From contig NZ_JANHDJ010000001.1 of the NCBI RefSeq assembly GCF_024494645.1, positions 620,001 to 684,000 on the forward strand: a DNA stretch of 64,000 nucleotides, read 5' to 3'. The notes beneath the pieces were generated by a model. That model saw only the letters and a program-made list of their open reading frames with translations. It was not told where the DNA came from and made no database searches. This DNA comes from Halohasta litorea (lineage in GTDB: Archaea; Halobacteriota; Halobacteria; Halobacteriales; Haloferacaceae). A program made the position numbers and the translations under genes. Shown one piece after another: positions 49,608-57,368 of the stretch (position 1 is its first letter; each line of letters begins with the position of its first letter).

Positions 49608-51263
49608 TTAGCGGTCGACCTCACCCATGATCGTATCCAGACTCCCGAGGGTGGCAATCAGATCGGGGACGTACTCGCCTTCAGCCATCTCCGGCAGCGC
49701 CTGGAGGTTCGAAAACGACGGCCCGCGGATCTTGAACCGCGCTGGTGTCTCGGTGCCATCAGATCGAATATAAATACCCAGTTCGCCTTTGGCGGCCTCG
49801 ACGGCCCGATAGATCTCGCTGTCGGCGTCGGGCTTGATCGTCCGCGGGACGTTCGATTGAATCGTCCGCTCGTCTTCGGGCCAGTCTTCGAGGAGGTCGA
49901 CACACTGTTCGATGATTTTGGCCGACTCCTCGACCTCCTGGAGGCGAACCAGCAGTCGGGCGTAGTTGTCGCCGTCGGGTTCGGTGATCACGTCCCACTC
50001 CAATCGGTCGTAGTAGCCGTATGGATCGTCCCGCCGGAGGTCGTAGTCGACACCCGACCCCCGAGCCACGGGACCGGTACAGCCGTAGTCCTTGGCCGTC
50101 GCGGCGTCGATGACGCCCGTGCCGACCGTTCGAGTCTGGATGATCTCGTTGCCGGTCAGTAGGTTGTGAAAATCGGCGAGTCGCTCGGGCAGCCCGTCGA
50201 CGAACCCGCGAACGTCCTCGAAGAAATCCGCCCGCGGCTCGGGGAGGTCCCAGACGACACCGCCGAGCCGGAAGTAGTTGAACATCAGTCGCTGGCCGGT
50301 GAGGTCTTCGAGGATGTTTTGGACACGCTCGCGCTCCTGGATCGCGTACATAAACGTCGCCGTGAAATCCCCACAGACGTCGAGCGCGTACGCTCCGATG
50401 GCGAGCATATGCGAGAGGATGCGGCTGAACTCGGCGGCCAGCGTCCGGATCACCTGTGCATATTCGGGAACGGCAATATCGGCGAGGTCCTCGGCGGCCC
50501 GCGCGTAGGCCCACTCGTTGAGTAGGCCGCCACCGCCCCAGTCCCAGCGGTCGGGGTACGGCATGATCTGGTAGCGGTAGGTCCCCTGTTGGCACATCTG
50601 TTCCTCGCAGCGGTGGATGTAGCCGATGTCTGGGTCGACGGCCGCGACCTGCTCGCCATCGAGGCTGAGTTTGAGGTGCATCACCCCGTGGGTGGCGGGG
50701 TGGTGGGGGCCGATGTTGAGGAACATCGTCCCCTCGCCCTCTTGGGCGACCTGATCATGGAGGTGGCCGTCCTGCTCGCGGAGCGGGACAATCTGCGGCT
50801 GGTCGGCGTCGTATTCGAGCGACAGCGGGTGGCCCTGCCACGTTTCGGGCAGCAAGATTCGGCGGAGATCGGGGTGGTCGTCGTATGTGATCCCCACCAG
50901 ATCGTAGGCCTCCCGTTCGTGCCAGTCGGCCGTCCGGAATACCCCGGCGGCGGAGCTCGACTGCGGCTCTCCGCTGGGTGTCGGGACGACGATGCTTGCC
51001 TCCCGCGTGGGGTCGTCGTAGTCCCGGAGGTGGTAGATCGTCTCGTAGCGATCCGGATACTGCTGGGCGGTGACACAGGCGAGGTGGTCCAGCCCCGACT
51101 CGTTTTTAAGCGTGCCGAGTACGTCGGGTACGTTTTGTGGGGCGATCCGCCCGGCGGGCGCGTTGCGGTGTTGTTCTCGACCCTGTAACCGATCGACGAC
51201 TGGCCCGAGAACGGCTGGAACATCCGACTTCTCCAGCTCCTGGCTCGCGGCGTGGCTCGACAT
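49608..51263 (-). CDS. NADH-quinone oxidoreductase subunit C/D fusion (NuoCD), orphan
   Basis: A 551-residue fusion of complex-I peripheral-arm subunits. Residues 1-165 correspond to NuoC (HLRDYDDPTREASIVVPTP, WHEREAYDLVGITYDDHPDLRRILLPETWQGHP). The NuoD part starts at LNIGPHHPATHGVMHLKLSL and includes IGYIHRCEEQMCQ, RDWDWGG-like WDWGGGG, and RGSGVDYDLRRDDPYGYY, ending SLDTIMGEVDR. The His in PHHPATHG, important for quinone reduction, is present. Neighbouring nuo genes that would normally surround it are absent from the window. It may be a relocated gene or a second copy. Confidence 0.9.
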   Translation of the reverse strand: MSSHAASQELEKSDVPAVLGPVVDRLQGREQHRNAPAGRIAPQNVPDVLGTLKNESGLDHLACVTAQQYPDRYETIYHLRDYDDPTREASIVVPTPSGEPQSSSAAGVFRTADWHEREAYDLVGITYDDHPDLRRILLPETWQGHPLSLEYDADQPQIVPLREQDGHLHDQVAQEGEGTMFLNIGPHHPATHGVMHLKLSLDGEQVAAVDPDIGYIHRCEEQMCQQGTYRYQIMPYPDRWDWGGGGLLNEWAYARAAEDLADIAVPEYAQVIRTLAAEFSRILSHMLAIGAYALDVCGDFTATFMYAIQERERVQNILEDLTGQRLMFNYFRLGGVVWDLPEPRADFFEDVRGFVDGLPERLADFHNLLTGNEIIQTRTVGTGVIDAATAKDYGCTGPVARGSGVDYDLRRDDPYGYYDRLEWDVITEPDGDNYARLLVRLQEVEESAKIIEQCVDLLEDWPEDERTIQSNVPRTIKPDADSEIYRAVEAAKGELGIYIRSDGTETPARFKIRGPSFSNLQALPEMAEGEYVPDLIATLGSLDTIMGEVDR

Positions 51264-51315
51264 ACCCGACTAGTTCCTGGCCGTCTACCCGATAGTTCTG
51301 CCTCACTCAACCGGT

Positions 51316-51326
51316 TATTTATAAGT
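51316..51326 (+). promoter_or_regulatory. TATA box of the GTG-start Bat regulator
   Basis: TTATTTATAAG predicts initiation at about 51345, coincident with the GTG start codon. This gives a leaderless mRNA and decides the start. Confidence 0.6.
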
Positions 51327-51344
51327 AGGGCCAGTACGGTCGGT

Positions 51345-52010
51345 GTGAACTACCTCGATCTCAGGCTTCGGTTCGCCCCCGAGGTACGGCACCCGATCCA
51401 CCAGTTCATCGACGCCTCCACGGCCGTCGACCGGGACGTGCTCGTCCACGGCAACACCCTCGGCGAGGAGGACACCTTCCTGTTCTACGTCGTCGGCGAC
51501 CGCGAGCCCTACGCGGCTGCACTGGCGGCCGCCGACAGCGTCGTCGACTTCGAGATCACCGGGATCGACGACCGGAGTTTTTACACCTTTCTGCGACAGC
51601 GGCGGCCCGATGTCGACGAGGAGACCTTCGGGGCCTTCCAGCGAACAGGGGTGATCGTTATCCCGCCGATCCAGTTCCTCCCCGATGGCGTGGCCACGCT
51701 CACAGTCGTCGGCGAGTCGGCTGCGCTCCAGGAGACCCTCCAATCGCTGCCAGCCGCGGTCGACGTGACCGTCGAGCGCGTCGGCGACTACGACTGGCGG
51801 CAGTCGCTGTTCGACCCCGGCCTTACCGACCGCCAGCGCGAGGCGGTTCGGGCCGCCGTCGACGTCGGCTACTACGCCGTGCCCCGTGAGGGCAGTGTCG
51901 CGGCTGTCGCCGACACGCTGGAGTGCTCGACGAGTACAGCCGCCGAGCACCTCAGAAAAGCCGAAGCGGCGGTGATGGCCGCGTTCTGCGGCCTGCGGCA
52001 GTACGGCTGA
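51345..52010 (+). CDS. Bat-type (HTH-10) transcription regulator
   Basis: A 221-residue regulator starting at GTG (VNYLDLRLRFAPEVRHP). The N-terminal sensory half has the Bat-associated VLVHGNTLGEEDTFLFYVVGD pattern. The HTH-10 begins LTDRQREAVRAAVDVGYYAVPREG and contains VADTLECSTSTAAEHLRKAEA. The frame extends further 5' but that part lies upstream of the TATA box. It is divergent from nuoCD with a shared 80-nt promoter region, so control of nuoCD is possible. Confidence 0.85.
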   Translation: MNYLDLRLRFAPEVRHPIHQFIDASTAVDRDVLVHGNTLGEEDTFLFYVVGDREPYAAALAAADSVVDFEITGIDDRSFYTFLRQRRPDVDEETFGAFQRTGVIVIPPIQFLPDGVATLTVVGESAALQETLQSLPAAVDVTVERVGDYDWRQSLFDPGLTDRQREAVRAAVDVGYYAVPREGSVAAVADTLECSTSTAAEHLRKAEAAVMAAFCGLRQYG

Positions 52011-52025
52011 GTGGAGCCCCCCGGC

Positions 52026-53279
52026 TCAGAGCGCGTCGACCCATTCGGCGTTCGATCGGTGTTGGGCGGCGACGACCGAGATGCCACGCTGGTCCAGGAG
52101 CCCGTCTTCGGTCAGGACGCCCGTGACGTGGTCTCCCGGCGTCAGATCGAAGATCGGATTTCGGACCCCGATCGACGCCTCGCCGTCGTAGACCGCGGCC
52201 GCCGGTCCCTCCTCGCTGTGGAAGGTGTCGTCGGTGGCGACTTTATCCCGCGCAGCAACCACATACACCGGCACGTCGGCCCTGTCGGCCGCCAGCGCGA
52301 GCATCCGCGTGCCGACCTTGTTGACGATATCCCCGTTCGGGAGGATCGTGTCCGCACCGACGAGGACGGCCCCGAACTCCCGATCCGACAGCACTGCGGG
52401 AAGCGCCGCGTCGGTCGTCACCGTCACGTCGACCCCCTCGCTGGCCAACGATTCGGCGTGATCGATCCCCTCGCGGTCGGGGCGGGATTCGGCGACCGTC
52501 ACCGGCTCGCCGAGCTCGGCGAGTGCGTCCCTGACTGTCCCCGACCACGACAGCGTCGCGATCGGGCCATCGAGCCTGTCGGCGGCGGTTGCCGCGGCGG
52601 TCGCGTCGGCATCGAGTGCGGCCCCGATCTCCTCGATCGCCCGGTCGTGGACCGCCTGCGGCGAGCGGTCGGCCCCGCTCATCACGCGGTTGAGCCGGTT
52701 TTCCAACACCGCCATGCTCGGCCGGGCGTCCTGAAGTTCGAGCGCCGTCTCGACCAGTTCCTCGAACTCGTCGACGACCGCTGCTCGGTCCCGAAGCACG
52801 CCGAGGGCCCGAATCGACAGCGCGGCCGCGCCGTGGACGGTGTCGGCGGCGATCGTCGTCGGCGAGGGGGCGACCTGTTCGTAGGCCGCCCAGAGTCCGG
52901 GAACCGTTTCCCGGTCGCGGATCGCCGTTGGCGGCACCCACTCGACGGCCTCGACCCCCTCTAGGTCGCCGATCTCGCGGGTGGGTGTGTCGAACAACAC
53001 GGGGTGGATCGTTCGCTCGCCGCCCTCGCCGACGGTGAACGACTCGCCCGCGTAGGCCAGCGTCAGCGACGAGAGCCCGGTGGCCCCCCGAACGATCCGC
53101 CGGGCTTGGGCCGCCAGCGTCACCGAATCACCCTCGCTGAGCGCTGAGAGCCCATCCCAACGGTCGTGCTCCGAGTCGGCTGGCTGGGTCAACAGCACTG
53201 CCCCCCGGTTTCGGACGAACGCAGTGACGATCTCGCTCATCACCTTACTGTCGTTGCCGATCGATACCATGGTTTCCAT
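52026..53279 (-). CDS. Fused Nudix-like / eIF2B-like protein
   Basis: A 417-residue protein. The N-terminal about 130 residues have a Nudix-like layout (FVRNRGAVLLTQPADSEHDRWDGL) but lack the full GX5EX7REUXEEXGU box. The C-terminal about 280 residues are eIF2B-alpha/MtnA-like: RLDGPIATLSWSGTVRDAL, FGAVLVGADTILPNGDIVNKVGT, DVPVYVVAARDKV, and NPIFDLTPGDHVTGVLTEDG. Archaeal eIF2B-like proteins include ribose-1,5-bisphosphate isomerases and related sugar-phosphate enzymes, so a translation role should not be assumed. Several in-frame starts exist near 53270-53285; ATG 53279 is chosen. Confidence 0.75.
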   Translation of the reverse strand: METMVSIGNDSKVMSEIVTAFVRNRGAVLLTQPADSEHDRWDGLSALSEGDSVTLAAQARRIVRGATGLSSLTLAYAGESFTVGEGGERTIHPVLFDTPTREIGDLEGVEAVEWVPPTAIRDRETVPGLWAAYEQVAPSPTTIAADTVHGAAALSIRALGVLRDRAAVVDEFEELVETALELQDARPSMAVLENRLNRVMSGADRSPQAVHDRAIEEIGAALDADATAAATAADRLDGPIATLSWSGTVRDALAELGEPVTVAESRPDREGIDHAESLASEGVDVTVTTDAALPAVLSDREFGAVLVGADTILPNGDIVNKVGTRMLALAADRADVPVYVVAARDKVATDDTFHSEEGPAAAVYDGEASIGVRNPIFDLTPGDHVTGVLTEDGLLDQRGISVVAAQHRSNAEWVDAL

Positions 53280-53372
53280 TCCCACGATACTTGATATCTC
53301 CGCTGGGCGAGCAACACCGGTTCGACCGGCCCCTATCGTCGCCCTTTTTGAGTCGATACCCGAATACGAGCC

Positions 53373-54143
53373 ATGGAACTATTCGCCGTCGACGACATCC
53401 CCGAAATCGAGCCGGGGGACGATCTCGCCGCTCTCATCCGCGAGCGGGTCGACCTCCGACCCGACGACGTGGTCTGTGTCGCCAGCACCGTGGTCTCGAA
53501 GACCGAAGGCCGTATTGCGGATCTCGACGATTTCCCCGCCGGACCGCGGGCCCGCGAGATCGCCGCCCGCCTCTCCGAACTCGACGACCGTGAGAAGGAC
53601 CCTCGCTTCGCCCAAGCAGTGCTCGAAGAGAGCGTCGAACTCCTCATGGAGTCGCCCTTCCTGCTCACCGAAACCCGGTTCGGTCACGTGGGCGTCAACG
53701 CCGGGATCGACCGCTCGAACGTGCCGGGTGGCGATCTCCTCTTGCTCCCCAAGCGCCCCAGCGAGAGCGCCGCAGGCATCCAGGAGGAACTCCCGGCCGA
53801 TCAGGTGATCGTCACCGATACTTGTGGGCGGCCGTTCCGCTACGGCCAGCGCGGGGTCGCCATCGGCTGGGACGGGATGCCCGCAAGCCGCGATTGGCGC
53901 GGCCAGCTCGACCGCGACGGCCGGGAGATGGGTGTCACCGTCCAGAACGTGATCGACGAACTGGCCGCCGCAGCCAACCTCGTCGCTGGCGAGGGCAACG
54001 GCGGGACGCCCGTGGTCGTCGTTCGCGGCTTCGAATTCGGCGACCTGCCGGGGAGTCAGAACCACTTCCGCGAGCTTGAGGGCGATTACGTCCGCCAGGC
54101 GTTGCGTGGCTGGTCCCACAACCCACAGGAGGGAGAAGCCTGA
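53373..54143 (+). CDS. cofE: Coenzyme F420-0:L-glutamate ligase
   Basis: A 256-residue enzyme adding gamma-linked glutamates to F420-0 with GTP. Family motifs are VDDIPEIEPGDDLAALI, VVCVASTVVSKTEGRI, NVPGGDLLLLPKRPSESA, VTDTCGRPFRYGQRGVAIGW and GMTVQN-like GVTVQNVIDELAAAANLV. The catalytic surfaces rich in Asp/Glu around TDTCGRPFR are intact. The stop overlaps the next start (TGATG), so cofE and the Mer-like gene are translationally coupled. This links cofactor production to an F420-dependent enzyme. Confidence 0.92.
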   Translation: MELFAVDDIPEIEPGDDLAALIRERVDLRPDDVVCVASTVVSKTEGRIADLDDFPAGPRAREIAARLSELDDREKDPRFAQAVLEESVELLMESPFLLTETRFGHVGVNAGIDRSNVPGGDLLLLPKRPSESAAGIQEELPADQVIVTDTCGRPFRYGQRGVAIGWDGMPASRDWRGQLDRDGREMGVTVQNVIDELAAAANLVAGEGNGGTPVVVVRGFEFGDLPGSQNHFRELEGDYVRQALRGWSHNPQEGEA

Positions 54144-55126
54144 TGTTCGGCATCGAACTCACGCCCGAACACCCCATCGAGCGACTCACCGATCTCGGGA
54201 TTCAGGCGGAAGAAGCCGGGTACGACACGCTGTTTTCGTCGTGCCATTACAACAACCGCGACGCCTTCGCCGCGCTCCATCACATCGGCGCGGCCACCGA
54301 CGACCTCCGGGTGGGACCGGGGGTCGCCAACCCCTTCGAGATCCACCCCGTGACGCTGGCCTCGAAGGTCGCCACGATCGACGAGGCCACCGGCGGACGG
54401 GCGGTCTTCGGCATCGGGCCGGGCGACCCCTCGACGCTCGCCAATCTGGGCTACGCTGACGACCGTGGGCTCCGGCCCGTCCTGGAGGCATTTAAAACAG
54501 CCCAGCAGCTCTGGGCGGGCGAGCGCGTCGACACCGACGGCACCTTCGAGGCGACCGACGCGGGACTCAACTACGAACCGCCGAGCGGGGCCGAAATTCC
54601 GGTCTATGTCGGCGGCGAGGGGCCCCATATGTGCCGGATGGCCGCCAAACACGCCGGAGGGCTCCTTTTCAATGGCTCCCACGAAGCGGACCTCGCGTGG
54701 GCCCGCGATCAGGTCGCAAAGGGACTGGCCGACCGCCCCGACTCCCGCGGCGCGTTCGATCTCGCTGCCTACGCCAGCGTGAGTGTCGATGAGGACCCAG
54801 AGGCCGCCCGCGAGGCCGCCCGGCCGCCGGTCGCCTTTATTACGGCCGGAGCCGCACCGCCGGTCCTGGACCGCCACAATATCGACAACGAACTGGCCAG
54901 CGAGATCGGCGGCCACATCAGTGCCGGGGAGTTCTCCGAGGCCTTCGAACTCGTCACACCGGCGATGATCGAGGCGTTCTGTATCGCCGGGGATGTCGCC
55001 GAGGTCAGCGAGCGGATGGCCGCCGTCCTGGACCACGCCGACAGCATCGTCGTCGGCTCGCCGCTCGGGCCGGATCTCGAAACTGCCATCGATCTCGCAG
55101 CCGAGGCCTACAACCGGATCGACTAA
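54143..55126 (+). CDS. mer: F420-dependent methylene-tetrahydropterin reductase (Mer)
   Basis: A 327-residue bacterial-luciferase-like TIM barrel. It begins MFGIELTPEHPIERLTDLG, then GYDTLFSSCHYNNRDAFAAL, DDLRVGPGVANPFEIHPV (the non-prolyl cis-peptide region of the family), and DEATGGRAVFGIGPGDPSTL. Mer reduces 5,10-methylene-tetrahydropterin using reduced F420. In haloarchaea, which use folate, it has been proposed to work on methylene-THF. The window thus encodes two unrelated enzymes for the same interconversion (this and MetF). Overlap with cofE supports F420 dependence. Confidence 0.86.
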   Translation: MFGIELTPEHPIERLTDLGIQAEEAGYDTLFSSCHYNNRDAFAALHHIGAATDDLRVGPGVANPFEIHPVTLASKVATIDEATGGRAVFGIGPGDPSTLANLGYADDRGLRPVLEAFKTAQQLWAGERVDTDGTFEATDAGLNYEPPSGAEIPVYVGGEGPHMCRMAAKHAGGLLFNGSHEADLAWARDQVAKGLADRPDSRGAFDLAAYASVSVDEDPEAAREAARPPVAFITAGAAPPVLDRHNIDNELASEIGGHISAGEFSEAFELVTPAMIEAFCIAGDVAEVSERMAAVLDHADSIVVGSPLGPDLETAIDLAAEAYNRID

Positions 55127-55250
55127 CCCAGTAGTCACCGCCTACGACCCGCGTAGCCACCGTATTCTTCAATACTGCACTCGATTCGGCGTGCGCTGCC
55201 AGCACCACCGCAACCGAGTACACATACGTCTCGGTCGACAAGCGGTTTCG

Positions 55251-56174
55251 ATGAGTGATCTCGGGCATGCGAACGCAGGGTATCGACGGCTGTTCGACTC
55301 GGCCGAGCTCTCCTTCGGACTCGGATTTCCGCTGACCGGCGAGCGGGAGTCGACACCGGTTATCGAGGAGGAAACCCGGCTGGCGAGCCACGCCGAATCG
55401 GTCGGCTTCGACGGGCTGTGGGCGCGGGACGTGCCGACCTACTGGCCGCGGTTCGGCGACGCTGGCGGCGCGTTCGACACGTGGCCGCTGCTCTCGCATC
55501 TGGCGGCCCACACCGACGAGATAGCCCTCGGCACCTCCAGTGTCGTCCTCTCGTTGCGGCATCCGATCCACGTCGCCAAATCGGCCGCCAGCGTCGATCG
55601 GCTCTCCGACGGGCGGCTCGTCCTCGGCGTCGCCTCCGGTGACCGCGATCCCGAGTATCCGGCCTTCGGTGTCGATCCTGACGAGCGCGGCGAACTGGTT
55701 CGGGAGAGCGTCGCGGCCCTCCGAGCAATATGGAGCGAGGAGTACCCAACGCTCGATGGCTCCTGGGGGCAGTTGGACGGCGACCTCGACGTGCTGCCGA
55801 AGCCGACGACCGAGACGCTGCCACTGCTTCCGACGGGGTATGCACGGCAGTCCATCGAGTGGATCGCCGACCACGGCGACGGCTGGCTGTTCTACCATCT
55901 CCCGGAGGACACACTGCAGACGTATCTCGACGACTGGCGAGAGCTCGCAGGGGAGAAACCGTTCGTGATCGCCGTGCAGGTCGAACTGGCAGCTGATCCG
56001 ACAGCCGACCCCGAGCCGCTGCATCTCGGCTACCGGGCTGGCGTCGAGTGGTTCAGGGAGTACTTCCGGAAACTGGAATCGTTCGGCCTCGATCACGTCA
56101 TCGTCGGCCTGCGGTCCGACCAGCCGCAGCAGGCGATGTCGACGTTCGCCGACGGGATTATCGACGAACTGTGA
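55251..56174 (+). CDS. LLM-class flavin/F420-dependent oxidoreductase
   Basis: A 307-residue luciferase-like monooxygenase family enzyme: SFGLGFPLTGERESTPVIEEE, SVGFDGLWARDVPTYWPRFGD, LGTSSVVLSLRHPIHVAKSAASVDRLSDGRLVLGVASGD. The segment order resembles the TIGR03571 subfamily. FMN or F420 could be the electron carrier. ATG 55251 follows the Mer gene by 124 nt and gives a natural N-terminus for the barrel. Substrate unknown. Confidence 0.82.
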   Translation: MSDLGHANAGYRRLFDSAELSFGLGFPLTGERESTPVIEEETRLASHAESVGFDGLWARDVPTYWPRFGDAGGAFDTWPLLSHLAAHTDEIALGTSSVVLSLRHPIHVAKSAASVDRLSDGRLVLGVASGDRDPEYPAFGVDPDERGELVRESVAALRAIWSEEYPTLDGSWGQLDGDLDVLPKPTTETLPLLPTGYARQSIEWIADHGDGWLFYHLPEDTLQTYLDDWRELAGEKPFVIAVQVELAADPTADPEPLHLGYRAGVEWFREYFRKLESFGLDHVIVGLRSDQPQQAMSTFADGIIDEL

Positions 56175-56217
56175 TGGCTGCGACCGATCGACGTGCTGGC
56201 CGACTCCGCGACATCGA

Positions 56218-56874
56218 TTAGTAGCCCAGCGACTCGCGGACCAGGACGACCGTCGTCCGTCCCTCGTCGAGTTCCTGCCGGAAGACGAGCTGTTTGGCGA
56301 TCGCGGATTCGACGCCGTAGGCCTCTTTGGCGCGTTCGTTTTCCAGCGGGTAGGCGACCGATTCGAGCCGGTCGAACGCATCGTCGAGCGTCGGGACGAT
56401 CTTGTTGACGCCGCTGACGATGACGACGTTGCCCGCGGCAAAGGGGTAGGCACCGATCCGGCTGCCGGAGCGGTCGGCTGCGACGAGCGCGCCGGTCTGT
56501 GAGATCGCGTTGATCCCACCGAGGAAGTAGTCGGCGGTCTGTGACTCGCGCCGGGCGGCCTGCCGTTCGGCGTCGTCGTCGATGCTCCAGATCTCGTCGG
56601 GGAGGCTCTCCCACTCGTGGTCGCCCTCGGTCAGATACTCGATGAAGCCGATCTCTTCGAGCGTCGTTGAGTGGCCGTTCATCACCGACGCGCCAGCCGG
56701 AATCTGCGACTGGACTGTTTCGAGGGCTTCGTCGGCCGAATCGACGACTACGACCTCGAACCCGTTGGCTTCGAGGGACTCGACCGTCGCTTCGACCGTT
56801 TCGTCGTCCGGCTGGGTGTCGAGGCTGTCGTCGATCTCGGTTTCGGCTGCGTACTCGGCTTTCTCTTGAGACAT
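56218..56874 (-). CDS. LUD domain protein (LutC/YkgG-like)
   Basis: A 218-residue protein of the LUD superfamily: ASVMNGHSTTLEEIGFIEYL, then YFLGGINAISQTGALVAADRSGSRIGAYPFAAGNVVIVSGVNKIVPTLDDA, the conserved substrate/CoA-like pocket. LutC acts with LutA and LutB in lactate oxidation, but neither partner is adjacent, so it may be a stand-alone member of unknown function. ATG 56874 is preferred over the TTG at 56886. Confidence 0.82.
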   Translation of the reverse strand: MSQEKAEYAAETEIDDSLDTQPDDETVEATVESLEANGFEVVVVDSADEALETVQSQIPAGASVMNGHSTTLEEIGFIEYLTEGDHEWESLPDEIWSIDDDAERQAARRESQTADYFLGGINAISQTGALVAADRSGSRIGAYPFAAGNVVIVSGVNKIVPTLDDAFDRLESVAYPLENERAKEAYGVESAIAKQLVFRQELDEGRTTVVLVRESLGY

Positions 56875-57043
56875 GAATCTACTCAAAATAGCACCGAGAC
56901 CGTGTTAAACACTCGCGGACACTCGTGTCAGGTGGTTACATCCGTGTTACTTGACGATGTTCTATAACTGACGTAGTGGAAATCGGGGACCGAAAACTGG
57001 TCGATTTATACTCAAACCCGAACTCTCGGCTCCGGTCGGCCCG

Positions 57044-57268
57044 TTACTCGATCCGCTCGTTGGGACCGCTCCCGAGGTTCGGCAGCGGGATGCCGAGCGC
57101 GCCGAGGGCGCTGTAGCCCAGCACGCCGACCGACAAGAGAATGAAGGCGGTGCCGGTGGCGACGATGACCGCCGACAGCGGGCTTCGGAGCGCGACCTCG
57201 CCGATCAGTCCGGGCATCTGGATCGCATCGGTCAGCAGGCGGACGGTGAAGTCGATAAAGGCGTTCAT
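57044..57268 (-). CDS. Small two-helix membrane protein, unknown function
   Basis: A 74-residue protein: MNAFIDFTVRLLTDAIQMP, then membrane helix LSAVIVATGTAFILLSVGVLGYSALGALGI, ending PNLGSGPNERIE. Pro/Gly at the helix end suggests surface exposure. It is divergent from the site-2 protease gene by 100 nt. Unknown family. Confidence 0.65.
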   Translation of the reverse strand: MNAFIDFTVRLLTDAIQMPGLIGEVALRSPLSAVIVATGTAFILLSVGVLGYSALGALGIPLPNLGSGPNERIE

Positions 57269-57368
57269 ACCCGCCGTTTTGTACGCCGGGTATATGTGTG
57301 TTCAGGTGTCGACGGGCGGCCGAGCCAGACCCGAACCGCTTTCCTGTTCGGGAAACCAAGGGCTGGCA

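Noticed and set aside
49431-50162. 243-codon plus-strand ORF overlapping nuoCD
   Set aside because: Most of it is antisense to nuoCD. The non-overlapping first part is a repeat-containing stretch without a recognisable domain.
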